Of a stretch of DNA of 64,000 nucleotides, positions 25,901 to 35,070 are shown piece by piece; position 1 is the first letter of the stretch, and every line of letters begins with the position of its first letter. The notes beneath the pieces are model-generated. The model was not told the origin of the DNA, did not search any database, and was given only the letters and a program-made list of their open reading frames with translations. This DNA is from Bacillus sp. PK3_68. Its GTDB lineage: Bacteria; Bacillota; Bacilli; Bacillales; Domibacillaceae. The translations under genes and the position numbers were made by a program. The stretch lies in the NCBI RefSeq assembly GCF_003600835.1, contig NZ_NQYC01000001.1:3023001-3087000 (forward strand). Direction: 5' to 3'.

Positions 25901-27061
25901 TTAAACAATAGCGTGTTCCAATACCAAATCATTTTCAGCAAATCTTTCTACGCGCAAAGGAGTAAGATCGAGCGTTTCGTATTTTCCTTTATAAATCAGT
26001 TCAGCTAATCCAAGACCAACCCCGGGAGCTTGCTGCATTCCGTGCCCGCTAAAGCCGAGAGAGAGATAATAGCCCTTCATTGTTGGATGCTCTCCAATAA
26101 TGGCGTTTTGATCTTCGGTGTTAAAGTCATACAGACCTGCCCATCCGGACTCAAGCTTGGCCTCTTCAAAGTTGGGAACACGATGAGCTAACACTGGCCA
26201 AAGCTCTTCAAAGTAGGAGCGTTTCCAAGAGAAATCAATCCCCGGCTTCACGTCTTCTGAATAGCCAGTGATAATACGATCTCCTTCATGACGGAAGTAA
26301 ACACCGGTTGGGTCAATTGTTAATGGCAATGGCTTTTCAAGTGGAACGGAAGGATGGAACTGGAATATTTGTCTCTTTAAAGGGACAACAGGCAGAGAAA
26401 GTCCGATTTTATCACTAAGAAGAGCTCCCCAGGCACCAGCACAATTAATCACTATAGGTGCATTAAATTCTTCTCCGTCCAGTAAACGGACCCCTGTTAT
26501 TCGATGATTCTCCGTTAAAAAAGTATCTACCTCTTTAGAAATATAGTCGACGCCAAGCTTTTGTGCGTTTTTCTTATATGCCTGCATGACTGAGTAGGCA
26601 TCCAAGTAACCGTCTTCGGAACAATACAGTCCGCCCGCCAGGTCGCTCACTTCCAGTTCAGGTATAATCGAGTGAAGCTCGGCAGGAGAAAGAAATTGAG
26701 AAGGCACCCCAAGCTCGTTTTGCAGTTTTCTTTGGCACTCAATCGCCGGCACCATTTCTTTTTTTGCTAGAAATAAGTAGCCTCGTTGCTGGAAGTCGAT
26801 TTTAGCCGGTTCTCCATCAATGGACATGTCTTTGGAGAAAGATTGATATTTTTGCAGGCTATAACGGCTCAGTTTTACATTGATGGCCGTTGTAAATAAT
26901 TGCCGGATACCACCTGCGCTCCGAGGAGTGGAGGAAAACTCATAAATTGGGTCTTTTTCAAACACGACGATCGTTCCCTCAAAACCAATTTTACGCAAAG
27001 AATAAGCTGTGCTTGATCCCATAACCCCGCCGCCTACGATAATAATATCTGCTTTTTTCAT
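25901..27061 (-). CDS. FAD-dependent amino acid oxidase/dehydrogenase (DadA/SoxB type)
   Basis: 386 residues of the D-amino acid oxidase-like family. The dinucleotide-binding motif IIIVGGGVMGSSTAYSL lies at the N-terminus; STPRSAGGIRQLF and the C-terminal GYYLSLGFSGHGMQQAPGVG bind FAD and substrate. It would oxidise a secondary or D-amino acid to an imino acid. First gene of the operon with OCD and PutP-like genes. Its promoter contains a cre site, so carbon catabolite repression is likely. Confidence 0.85.
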   Translation of the reverse strand: MKKADIIIVGGGVMGSSTAYSLRKIGFEGTIVVFEKDPIYEFSSTPRSAGGIRQLFTTAINVKLSRYSLQKYQSFSKDMSIDGEPAKIDFQQRGYLFLAKKEMVPAIECQRKLQNELGVPSQFLSPAELHSIIPELEVSDLAGGLYCSEDGYLDAYSVMQAYKKNAQKLGVDYISKEVDTFLTENHRITGVRLLDGEEFNAPIVINCAGAWGALLSDKIGLSLPVVPLKRQIFQFHPSVPLEKPLPLTIDPTGVYFRHEGDRIITGYSEDVKPGIDFSWKRSYFEELWPVLAHRVPNFEEAKLESGWAGLYDFNTEDQNAIIGEHPTMKGYYLSLGFSGHGMQQAPGVGLGLAELIYKGKYETLDLTPLRVERFAENDLVLEHAIV

Positions 27062-27097
27062 CTAAGAACCTCCTGTGTATTGTTTGAATTATTTACC

Positions 27098-27125
27098 ATT
27101 ATATTTAGAAAGCGCTTTCATTCAA
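27098..27125 (-). promoter_or_regulatory. Sigma-A promoter of the FAD oxidase operon
   Basis: On the minus strand: TTGAAT (27125-27120), 16 bases, TATAAT (27103-27098), 37 bases before the start codon. Confidence 0.65.
27108..27119. promoter_or_regulatory. Catabolite-responsive element (CcpA operator)
   Basis: A perfect palindrome GAAAGCGCTTTC in the middle of a 15-base cre match with one mismatch. It fills the spacer between the -35 and -10 of the promoter at 27098-27125, a position where CcpA binding should block RNA polymerase. Confidence 0.7.
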
Positions 27126-27222
27126 TGTGCAATTTATACAAAAATTTGATAAAATAAAAGAGAAAATTAATCGGAATATTCAAAATAGTTTCGTGAGGAT
27201 AGCTAACTATTGAGGTGAAGAC

Positions 27223-28431
27223 ATGAAATTTTTTGAACAAATTGCCCAATCGATTGTAGAAAAAACGTCAGCTGTCTTAGAAGTATCGATGAGTATTACT
27301 GACGCAAAGGGAACAATCATTGGCTGCAGTAATTTAGAAAGGCTAGGTTCTCATCATGTTGTTACAGAGGAGGTAACAAGGGCGGGGCGATCGGTTATTT
27401 TTACGAAGGAAAACATAGCAGGCAGAGAAAATGTATTGCCGGGCGTAGCGACGCCGATACGCTTTCAGCAGCAAATTATTGGGGTTCTTGGCATTATCGG
27501 AGAACCGGATGAGGTAGGGAGATACGTAGAATTCGTCCGGACACATATAGAAATGCTTCTGCAAGAGTCTTTTCGAACAGAGACATTTTATTTGCAAATG
27601 AAAACGACCGAAATCTTTATCCAGCATCTCATCCACTTTAAGGAGTGGGATAACGAAGAGGCCCTTCACAATTACTGCGAAATGTCAGGCTTCCATTTTG
27701 ACCGTCCCCGCATGTGTATTCTTATTGACATAGCCGCTTTGCATGCAGCAACAGAGGAGATAAAAGCAATCAGAATCTCGGAATATGATTTATTTCAAAT
27801 TATTAGCAATTATTTTGAAGACCACTCTGAGGATATTATTAGCCCGATTAATCGGGGGCAATGGATGGTCCTAAAGTATATGGATGGCTATGAGCCTTCG
27901 AAAACAAGGCGTCAGTGTGAGCAAGCATTAAAAGCTTTAAAAAGGTTTCTTCAAGCCCACCACATTCCTGGACATGTATCTATTGCTTACGGGAAGAGTT
28001 ACACGGGCTTCGCAGGGGTCAGCCGCTCTTACCAGCAGGCTTTACAAACATTATTAACAGGAAAAAAATATAAAAAGAGCTTGTCGGGGGTGTATGCGTT
28101 CGATGACTGGAACATTTTATTGAATACTCTCATTCAAGAAATTAACCCGGCTTTCACCGAAACTTTGGGTGATTATGTTGAAAAGTTATTATCTCATCCC
28201 AATGCTTCGATATTGGCAGAAACGTTCCTTGTCTACTGTGAACAGGGATTGAATGTCAGCCGGGCGGCCAGGAAGTTATTTGTTCATCGCAATACTCTCT
28301 TATACCGCTTGAACCAATTGAATGAAATTCTTTTTATGGACACACAATCTTTTGAACAATGTATGCTTTTGTACATATCCCTGAAGAAAAATGGAGATCG
28401 AGACAGCAGGCAGCCTTTGCCTGCGAAGTAA
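27223..28431 (+). CDS. CdaR-family transcriptional regulator, copy 2
   Basis: A 402-residue paralogue of the protein encoded at 10374-11585, with the same N-terminal diacid-type sensor (IVEKTSAVLEVSMSITDAKG), middle domain and PucR helix-turn-helix (VSRAARKLFVHRNTLLYRLNQL). It is divergent from the FAD oxidase operon across 161 bases that hold the cre site, so it is the likely specific regulator of that operon. The effector is unknown; family members sense glycerate or glucarate-like diacids. Confidence 0.85.
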   Translation: MKFFEQIAQSIVEKTSAVLEVSMSITDAKGTIIGCSNLERLGSHHVVTEEVTRAGRSVIFTKENIAGRENVLPGVATPIRFQQQIIGVLGIIGEPDEVGRYVEFVRTHIEMLLQESFRTETFYLQMKTTEIFIQHLIHFKEWDNEEALHNYCEMSGFHFDRPRMCILIDIAALHAATEEIKAIRISEYDLFQIISNYFEDHSEDIISPINRGQWMVLKYMDGYEPSKTRRQCEQALKALKRFLQAHHIPGHVSIAYGKSYTGFAGVSRSYQQALQTLLTGKKYKKSLSGVYAFDDWNILLNTLIQEINPAFTETLGDYVEKLLSHPNASILAETFLVYCEQGLNVSRAARKLFVHRNTLLYRLNQLNEILFMDTQSFEQCMLLYISLKKNGDRDSRQPLPAK

Positions 28432-28492
28432 TGCCTTCGCTTTTATGAGAGTGTTTTAAAAAATGTTAAAGAGACACTGAAAGGTGGGACTA

Positions 28493-28523
28493 TAAAAAAA
28501 CTGTTCCGCAGGCCGCGGAGCAG
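28493..28523 (-). terminator. Terminator of the GlcD-like gene
   Basis: CTGTTCCGC (28501-28509) faces GCGGAGCAG (28515-28523); on the minus strand the stem is followed by U from the A tract 28494-28500. Confidence 0.75.
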
Positions 28524-28531
28524 TCTCAAAT

Positions 28532-29914
28532 TTATAGTGTAACTTCTGTTGTGGCAGGAAGCAGTTTTCCAGGATTTAAGATATTATCAGGATCCAGCAG
28601 GTTCTTAATACCGGTCATCACGTTAAGCGCTTCGCCATGTTCTTGCCTTTGATACTTAATCTTGCCGAGGCCGACGCCATGTTCCCCTGTGCACGTTCCG
28701 CCGAGCGATAGAGCAAACGAAACAATTTCGCTATTTAGCCGTTCAATTTTACGAGTTTGCTCAAGGTCTTGTGGATCAAATAAGGTAAGAGTATGGAAGT
28801 TTCCATCACCAATGTGTCCAAGAACAGCCCCGTCCATCCCGTATGCTTCAATGCGTGCACGGGCATAATCGACCATTTCCGGCAGCTTCGATATCGGTAC
28901 ACATACATCGGTATTAATGGTTTGCAGCTTAGGGTTGCTGTGACGGAAAGCGTAGGATAAGTCATGCCGGGCTTTCCAAAGCTGTGCTCTTTTTAAGCTG
29001 TCCTTTTCAAAAACAAATGTGTAACATTGGTGTTCCTCTAACAATTCCTGAACGAATTGGGTGTCTGCTTCATTTCCAGCCTCGTTTCCGTGAAACTCCA
29101 AAAACAAAGACGGTTCTTCAGGAAAGTCTGTTCCGCTAAAAGCATTCACTTGAGCAATAGAGCGATCATCAACAAGCTCCATGCGGGCAATCGGAATGCC
29201 AGCAGTGAGTATAGAAACCGCTGCCTCTACACATTGTTTTACAGTAGGAAAGCAAGCTCTAGCCGCCATAATCGATTCGGGAATGCCATGAAGCTTTAAT
29301 GTAATCTCGGTAAATAATCCGAGTGTTCCTTCCGAGCCAGCAAACAAACTGTTCAAATGATAGCCGGAAGAAGATTTTTTAGCGAGTGAGCCGGTATGAA
29401 TGAGCCGACCGTCTGCCAGAATGACTTCGAGGTCGAGAATCTGGTCTCTCATCACCCCGTAGCGCACGGCCTGAGTACCGCTTGCATTCGTAGCAGCCAT
29501 GCCGCCTATCGTCGCATCCGCCCCGGGATCAACCGGGAAAAAGAGGCCATGTTTATTTAGTTCTTGATTCAATTGCAGTCTTGTCACGCCAGGCTGTACT
29601 TTGACAATTAAATCTTCTGGCCGCAGCTCAATAATTTTGTTCATTTGGGTAAAGTCGACAGATATTCCTTGGTGCACAGGAATAGCATGCCCTTCAAGGC
29701 CCGAGCCGCTTCCGAAAGGAACGACGGGAGCCTTATATTCTTTAGCAAACTGAATAATCTTTTGTACGTCGTCCGTGGAGGTGGGAAATACGACAACATC
29801 AGGCAGGACAGGCTCAAAATGGGACTCATCCTTGCTGTGATGCTCTAATATCGTTTCATTGACTGTTACTTTTTCCGGGCCAAGTAGGCCGGTTAATTTT
29901 TCAACGAAATTCAT
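28532..29914 (-). CDS. FAD-linked oxidase, GlcD / D-lactate dehydrogenase type
   Basis: 460 residues of the FAD-binding PCMH family with a C-terminal FAD-oxidase domain. It shows VVPFGSGSGLEGHAIP and DPGADATIGGMAATNASG (FAD site), then GHIGDGNFH and CTGEHGVGLGKI near the C-terminus, all typical of glycolate oxidase subunit GlcD and D-lactate dehydrogenases. It would oxidise a 2-hydroxyacid. No glcE or glcF lies nearby, so a single-subunit D-lactate or D-2-hydroxyacid dehydrogenase is more likely than glycolate oxidase. Confidence 0.85.
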   Translation of the reverse strand: MNFVEKLTGLLGPEKVTVNETILEHHSKDESHFEPVLPDVVVFPTSTDDVQKIIQFAKEYKAPVVPFGSGSGLEGHAIPVHQGISVDFTQMNKIIELRPEDLIVKVQPGVTRLQLNQELNKHGLFFPVDPGADATIGGMAATNASGTQAVRYGVMRDQILDLEVILADGRLIHTGSLAKKSSSGYHLNSLFAGSEGTLGLFTEITLKLHGIPESIMAARACFPTVKQCVEAAVSILTAGIPIARMELVDDRSIAQVNAFSGTDFPEEPSLFLEFHGNEAGNEADTQFVQELLEEHQCYTFVFEKDSLKRAQLWKARHDLSYAFRHSNPKLQTINTDVCVPISKLPEMVDYARARIEAYGMDGAVLGHIGDGNFHTLTLFDPQDLEQTRKIERLNSEIVSFALSLGGTCTGEHGVGLGKIKYQRQEHGEALNVMTGIKNLLDPDNILNPGKLLPATTEVTL

Positions 29915-30114
29915 CCTTTCACCACTTTCATGGAAATGATTTTTTTAAATATTCATTCATTTGAATGATAGCATACGAGGTAATTGCTGTATACTAAAGA
30001 TTGTCTATAATTGCCAGTGAGGAAGAGGTATGGAGTGTATCAGTGCGTAGTGAAGCTTCAGAAGTACGGAGATGGTTTATTTTCAATAAAGGGGACTTCT
30101 AGCTTGCCCATTGC

Positions 30115-30142
30115 AAAAAAACCGTCCGGTTCAGCGGACGGT
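30115..30142 (-). terminator. Terminator of the small coiled-coil gene
   Basis: ACCGTCCG (30121-30128) pairs with CGGACGGT (30135-30142); the A tract 30115-30120 supplies U on the minus strand. Confidence 0.85.
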
Positions 30143-30181
30143 TGAAGGCAGAAGATAGCTTATTAAATTTGCTGGAGAAGT

Positions 30182-30364
30182 CTATTTGGAGAGAGTGGCA
30201 AGCTCTTCATTAAGCTCTTGCAGTTCCTTCTCTATGCGTATGAGCTGTTCTTCGGCTTTCGATACACCGTTTCCTGTAGACTCAAGTTTTTCAATGTCTC
30301 CTTGGATCCGAATGTAGTCCATTTTCAGTTCAGCGATTTTTGATTCAATTTCAGATTTTGTCAT
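30182..30364 (-). CDS. Small coiled-coil protein, SE1832-like
   Basis: 60 residues, fully helical with heptads (MTKSEIESKIAELKMDYIRI, then IRIEKELQELNEELATL). It resembles the short Firmicutes proteins called SE1832 family. It has an AAGGAG site and its own terminator. Function unknown. Confidence 0.75.
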   Translation of the reverse strand: MTKSEIESKIAELKMDYIRIQGDIEKLESTGNGVSKAEEQLIRIEKELQELNEELATLSK

Positions 30365-30444
30365 TCTTTTTTCTCCTTTATTATTTTCTTATATATTAAG
30401 GGAGAGAAAGAATGGATGGCAACTTTAAAGAATGGAGGATAATG

Positions 30445-31533
30445 ATGTTTGGATTAAATCTAAAACTGCCGGTGTGGCAAGCGCCGATGGCAGGAGTATC
30501 CACACCAGAGTTAACAGCAGCTGCTTCAAATGCCGGTGTGCTTGGCAATGTTGGTGCTGGTTATTTATCGGGAGAGCAAACAGAAGAATTTATCCAGCGT
30601 GTAAAAAGACTGACAAATGCTCCTTTTGGTGTTAACTTGTTTGTGCCCGAGCAAGTAAAGACAACCCATGAGCAAGTAACAGCAGCCCATCAGCTGCTTT
30701 CTCCGTTTCGCGAGCAGCTTGGTATAGCAGAAGACGTAGACAGCATCTCCTTTAGCCCTCCTGCTTTTGATGAGCAACTTGCTGTTGTTTTGCAAGAAAA
30801 GGTAAAAGTATGTTCATTTACTTTCGGGCTGCCGCCGAAAAGAGCAATAGAGAAATTAAAGGAAAACGGGATCATTACGGTCGGCACAGCGACAACAGTG
30901 GATGAAGCCCTTGATTGCGAAAAGGAAGGGATGGATGCTGTTGTAATCCAGGGGAGTGAAGCAGGTGGACATAGGGGGACGTTTCAGTCACCTGAGAGCT
31001 TGATTGGTTTAATGGCGTTGCTGCCACAGGCTGCTCAGGAAGTGCGCATTCCCGTTATTGCAGCAGGTGGGATCATGAATGGAAAAGGAATTGCAGCTGC
31101 CCTTTGTCTTGGTGCTTCAGCTGTGCAGCTTGGCACAGCGTTTCTAGTTACAGCAGAAAGCGGTGCCCATCCACTCCATAAAGAGGCTATTCTATCAGCG
31201 AAGGAAAATGATGCGGTATTGACAAGAGCTTTTTCTGGGAAAACAGCCCGCGGCATTTCCAATCGATTTATAAAGGAAATGCAGCAGCATGAAGAAGTGT
31301 TTTTGCCGTATCCACTGCAAAACACATTGACACAACCTATAAGAAAACAGGCGGGAAAACAAAATAACAAAGAATATTTATCTCTCTGGTCAGGTCAGGG
31401 GACAAGATTGAGCAAACAGCAGACTGTCAATGAATTGGTTGAGAGTCTAGTAGACGAAATGGACGCCTCTTTATTAGCAGCTAACCGGACAGTACAGAAT
31501 ATAAGAAGAGGCTCTCTAACAGAACCACAATAA
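30445..31533 (+). CDS. Nitronate monooxygenase / 2-nitropropane dioxygenase family
   Basis: About 362 residues forming a TIM barrel with FMN. Motifs are PVWQAPMAGVSTPEL at the N-terminus, QGSEAGGHRG (catalytic His region) and IAAGGIMNGKGIAAALCLGASAVQLGTAFL. It oxidises toxic alkyl nitronates in known members. ATG 30445 was chosen for the GGAGG 6 bases upstream; ATG 30442 and 30412 are less likely. A terminator follows. Confidence 0.88.
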   Translation: MFGLNLKLPVWQAPMAGVSTPELTAAASNAGVLGNVGAGYLSGEQTEEFIQRVKRLTNAPFGVNLFVPEQVKTTHEQVTAAHQLLSPFREQLGIAEDVDSISFSPPAFDEQLAVVLQEKVKVCSFTFGLPPKRAIEKLKENGIITVGTATTVDEALDCEKEGMDAVVIQGSEAGGHRGTFQSPESLIGLMALLPQAAQEVRIPVIAAGGIMNGKGIAAALCLGASAVQLGTAFLVTAESGAHPLHKEAILSAKENDAVLTRAFSGKTARGISNRFIKEMQQHEEVFLPYPLQNTLTQPIRKQAGKQNNKEYLSLWSGQGTRLSKQQTVNELVESLVDEMDASLLAANRTVQNIRRGSLTEPQ

Positions 31534-31552
31534 TCATGATAAGAAAACAAAT

Positions 31553-31583
31553 AAAAAATCAGCCCATAAACGGCTGATTTTTT
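31553..31583. terminator. Terminator after the nitronate monooxygenase gene (bidirectional)
   Basis: AAAAAATCAGCC (31553-31564) pairs with GGCTGATTTTTT (31572-31583) around a 7-base loop; the A and T arms suit both strands. Confidence 0.92.
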
Positions 31584-31593
31584 ATTTATATAT

Positions 31594-31701
31594 TTAATAA
31601 AATTGCACAAAGTCAAAAGCTAGATTTAAAAAGAATAGGGAATGAATAGCGACAAAGATTAATCCTTGTTTGTTTAATTTTTGTGTGATTACTTGATCCA
31701 T
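31594..31701 (-). CDS. Small hydrophobic protein, 35 residues
   Basis: MDQVITQKLNKQGLIF is followed by a hydrophobic stretch ending DFVQFY: one probable membrane segment. GGGGTGA lies 6 bases before the ATG, and a terminator follows within 15 bases. A real short protein is likely, but I know no named family. Confidence 0.45.
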   Translation of the reverse strand: MDQVITQKLNKQGLIFVAIHSLFFLNLAFDFVQFY

Positions 31702-31852
31702 ATATATCACCCCGTTAAAAGTTTGTAGGTTTATTATATAACCATTTTCACAAAATTTCAAAACTTTTTTAACTAATTTGTCACATTTTTTTTGGATTGG
31801 GCCTTGACTTATTTTTTTGTATGGGAATTGCATCCTTTTTTTCAAAAAGAAA

Positions 31853-31892
31853 GACAAAACGAAAGAGAGCAGAGGCTCTCTTTCGTTTTGTC
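31853..31892 (-). terminator. Terminator of cls
   Basis: A perfect 17-bp stem GACAAAACGAAAGAGAG and complement around CAGAGG, directly after the cls stop codon on the minus strand. Confidence 0.88.
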
Positions 31893-33347
31893 TTATAAAA
31901 TTGGAGATAGCAGCCTGGAAATGGATTCTTTAAATTTAATCATTGTTGTTCGGTTTTTATAAAGCTCTGGAGTGAGCTCAAAGCAAAGTTCCATATCTTT
32001 TTCAAATATCTCTGCTAGTTTTCGTCCTGTCTCATGGTGGTAAATAAAAGCATTCACTTCAAAATTTAAACGGAAGCTGCGTACATCAATATTGGCTGTC
32101 CCGACGGAACTTAGTTTTTTGTCAACAACAATTGTTTTTGCATGAATGAAGCCGGCATCATAAATGTATGTTCTAGCCCCGGCTTTTATTAGCTCGCCGA
32201 TATAAGAATAGGTAGCCCAGTACACAAACAAATGATCAGGCTTGTTTGGTATCATGATTCGAACATCTACACCTGAAAGGGCAGCAATCCGTAAGGCGTC
32301 CAGCAGGCTTGCATCAGGAATGAAATAAGGTGTTTGAATGTAAACGGACTCCCGTGCTGACGAAATCATTTTGATATATCCGTTTTTTATCTGTTCCCAT
32401 TCTGAATCCGGCCCGCTTGTCACAATTTGCATGGACACATCATTATTAGAAGGGCTGTTTGGAAAGTAAGTATCTGAGTAATGGATGTCATGGCGATCCG
32501 AGGCCTGGTTCCAATCCAAGATAAATCGAGTTTGAATTGAATGGACAGCTGTCCCTTCAATCCGTAAATGGGTATCCCTCCAGTAGCCGAATTTTGGATT
32601 AAGTCCTAAGTACTCATCGCCGATATTGAATCCGCCGACATAGCCAATGTTCCCATCAATAATCGCAAGTTTACGATGATTGCGATAGTTGAGGCGCAAA
32701 TTAATAAAAGGGATTTTTGAAGGGAAAAAGATTTCAACGATGCCGCCAGCTTCTATCAATTCTTTGAAGTGTCTTTTGTGTACACCCCGGGATCCCATTT
32801 CATCGTATAAAACCCTTACTTTGACGCCTTGCTTTGCCTTTTCTGTTAACAAATGAACAATTTCTGATCCGAGATCATCCACACGAAAAATGTAGTACTG
32901 CAAATGAATATGGTGTTTTGCTCGTCTGATATCTTGAAGCAGAGAATGAAACTTATCTTTCCCGTCGATGAAAATGTTCACATCGTTGTCCTCGGTTAGA
33001 ATGGCATCGTTATTGCGCAGCAGCATATAGACTAAGTCCTCGTTTTCTTCAGTATGAGGGTTGCGAAAACGAAACAATTGATTTTTAATCTCACGCATTT
33101 GAGTTTGGATGGTTGATTCAATGCCAATTTTCACTTTTTCATCCCAGTCAAACAAATGCCGTCTGCTTAAATTTTGGCCAAAAATTAAGTAAAGAATAAA
33201 ACCAAGGATAGGAATAAACAATAAGACCATCAGCCACGCCCAGGTAGCTGCGGCATCCCGTCTTTCCATAAAGATAACGACAATAGAAAAAGAAAAGTTC
33301 AACAAAAAAAGAGCGTAAGCAATCCAGCTCCACATATGTGCTTCCAT
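31893..33347 (-). CDS. cls: Cardiolipin synthase
   Basis: About 484 residues. Two N-terminal membrane helices are followed by two phospholipase D (HKD) motifs: HRKLAIIDGNIGYVGG near residue 230 and HAKTIVVD near residue 405. It condenses two phosphatidylglycerols to cardiolipin at the membrane. ATG 33347 was chosen because GGTGG lies 5 bases upstream; GTG 33356 in frame is possible. Single gene with its own terminator. Several Cls paralogues usually exist in bacilli (ClsA, YwjE, YwiE) and I do not assign which. Confidence 0.9.
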   Translation of the reverse strand: MEAHMWSWIAYALFLLNFSFSIVVIFMERRDAAATWAWLMVLLFIPILGFILYLIFGQNLSRRHLFDWDEKVKIGIESTIQTQMREIKNQLFRFRNPHTEENEDLVYMLLRNNDAILTEDNDVNIFIDGKDKFHSLLQDIRRAKHHIHLQYYIFRVDDLGSEIVHLLTEKAKQGVKVRVLYDEMGSRGVHKRHFKELIEAGGIVEIFFPSKIPFINLRLNYRNHRKLAIIDGNIGYVGGFNIGDEYLGLNPKFGYWRDTHLRIEGTAVHSIQTRFILDWNQASDRHDIHYSDTYFPNSPSNNDVSMQIVTSGPDSEWEQIKNGYIKMISSARESVYIQTPYFIPDASLLDALRIAALSGVDVRIMIPNKPDHLFVYWATYSYIGELIKAGARTYIYDAGFIHAKTIVVDKKLSSVGTANIDVRSFRLNFEVNAFIYHHETGRKLAEIFEKDMELCFELTPELYKNRTTMIKFKESISRLLSPIL

Positions 33348-33503
33348 TGTTTCCACCAGCTTTATCGATAGTATTTAGATCTATGTTAACAAGGAAAGAT
33401 AAATATTTCTATAAGTCAAATTAGGAAGAGGAATGAAAAACCTACTTGACACATAGGAATAGATGATATAGGCTATTCGTTAGTGAAAAGGAGGAAAGTA
33501 CCT

Positions 33504-34892
33504 ATGAACTTATTTTTCATCATTATAAATGTAGTAGCCCTGCTTGTTTTGGCAGGTGTTTTATATGGGATGCAGAAAAAGCATATCTCGTTTTCAAAGC
33601 GAGTATTTACCGCTCTAGGAATGGGAATTGTCTTTGGTTTTATCCTGCAGCTCATTTATGGGTTGGAATCAAAAACATTACTCCAGTCTACGGAGTGGTT
33701 TAATATTATCGGCACGGGCTATGTCAAACTATTGCAAATGGTAGTCATGCCGCTTGTATTTATTTCGATTGTTTCTGCTTTTACAAAGCTCACTCTCACA
33801 ACGAATCTTGGAAAGGTTGCTGGGCTGATTATCGGTTTGCTTGTTGGCACGACAGCTATCGCAGCAGCTATTGGGATCAGTGCGTCTCTCGGATTCCATC
33901 TTGAAGCCGTCCAAATTCAGGGGGGAGAAACTGAGCAGGCACGGGGAATGGAAATTGAGCAACAGTATTCAGAGATTCAAGATCAGTCCTTCCCGCAAAA
34001 AATTATTGAACTCATACCGGCTAATCCGTTCCTTGACTTTACAGGCCAGCGGAGCACTTCTACCATTGCCGTTGTAATCTTTGCGGCCTTCGTCGGATTC
34101 GCTTATCTTGGCATTAAAAGAAAAGAACCGGAACAAGCTGAATTTTTCAAGAAAATGATTGATGCCATTTACTCGATTGTCATGCGTATTGTGACACTTG
34201 TGCTACGTATTACACCTTATGGAATCTTGGCTATCATGGCAAAGACGGTAGCAACGAGCAACTTTACGGCCATTGCAAAGCTCGGAGAATTCGTCTTGGC
34301 TTCTTATATAGCGCTGGCTGTTATGTTTATTATTCACTTGCTTATTTTAACTCTCGTCGGATTAAATCCAATGACTTATGTGAAGAAAGTATTGCCTGTT
34401 CTGTCATTCGCATTTACTTCCCGCTCAAGTGCAGGTACATTGCCTTTAAATGTTAAAGCGCAAACGTCATCACTAGGTGTGCCTGAAGGGATTGCAAACT
34501 TTGCCGGTTCATTCGGACTATCAATCGGTCAAAATGGCTGTGCAGGTGTATATCCAGCTATGCTTGCTGTAATGATTGCACCAACAGTAGGTATTAATCC
34601 ACTTTCTCCAACGTTTATTTTGACATTAATCGCAGTGGTAGCGATCAGTTCATTCGGAGTAGCCGGCGTTGGTGGCGGAGCTACGTTCGCAGCTATCCTG
34701 GTATTATCAACAATGAACCTTCCTGTAGCGCTTGCTGGTCTACTGATTTCGGTAGAGCCATTAATCGATATGGCACGTACTGCAGTGAATGTCAGCGGCA
34801 GTATGACAGCAGGGGTCGTAACGAGCCGTATCACCAAAGAATTAGATACGACTGTTTACAATGAAGAACAAAAAGAAGCCATTTACAGTTAA
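33504..34892 (+). CDS. tcyP: L-cystine transporter TcyP (sodium:dicarboxylate symporter family)
   Basis: A 462-residue DAACS-family membrane protein. It shows VKLLQMVVMPLVFISIVSAFTKL, the re-entrant hairpin SFAFTSRSSAGTLPLNV, and ISSFGVAGVGGGATFAA, the pattern of TcyP (YhcL). It imports L-cystine. ATG 33504 has GGAGG 8 bases upstream. TTGACA at 33448 may be a -35 but no good -10 at normal spacing is clear. Confidence 0.88.
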   Translation: MNLFFIIINVVALLVLAGVLYGMQKKHISFSKRVFTALGMGIVFGFILQLIYGLESKTLLQSTEWFNIIGTGYVKLLQMVVMPLVFISIVSAFTKLTLTTNLGKVAGLIIGLLVGTTAIAAAIGISASLGFHLEAVQIQGGETEQARGMEIEQQYSEIQDQSFPQKIIELIPANPFLDFTGQRSTSTIAVVIFAAFVGFAYLGIKRKEPEQAEFFKKMIDAIYSIVMRIVTLVLRITPYGILAIMAKTVATSNFTAIAKLGEFVLASYIALAVMFIIHLLILTLVGLNPMTYVKKVLPVLSFAFTSRSSAGTLPLNVKAQTSSLGVPEGIANFAGSFGLSIGQNGCAGVYPAMLAVMIAPTVGINPLSPTFILTLIAVVAISSFGVAGVGGGATFAAILVLSTMNLPVALAGLLISVEPLIDMARTAVNVSGSMTAGVVTSRITKELDTTVYNEEQKEAIYS

Positions 34893-34905
34893 TAAAGAAG
34901 AAGAT

Positions 34906-34931
34906 AAAAGCCGGCATTGCCGGCTTTTTTT
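34906..34931 (+). terminator. Terminator of tcyP
   Basis: AAAAGCCGGC, ATT, GCCGGCTTTT then further T: a 10-bp stem, 3-base loop. Confidence 0.92.
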
Positions 34932-34955
34932 GTAAAACAAATTTGAGATTTAAGG

Positions 34956-34980
34956 GATTAACTGCCGGAGAAAGGGGAAT
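34956..34980 (+). promoter_or_regulatory. Candidate sigma-B promoter upstream of a 47-residue protein
   Basis: GATTAA, 13 bases, GGGAAT (5/6 and 5/6 to the sigma-B consensus), about 90 bases before the TTG start at 35071. Confidence 0.45.
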
Positions 34981-35070
34981 GTTAAAATTAAATAATTAAT
35001 AAATTTTTGAAACCATTTTTAATAGAACTCGTAGAAAAAGGAGTAAAAAATTTTTAAAGAGGTGTGTAAA

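Noticed and set aside
29951-29970. Inverted repeat as operator of the GlcD-like gene
   Set aside because: The arms are only TCATT/AATGA with a two-base spacer in AT-rich DNA; chance is likely.
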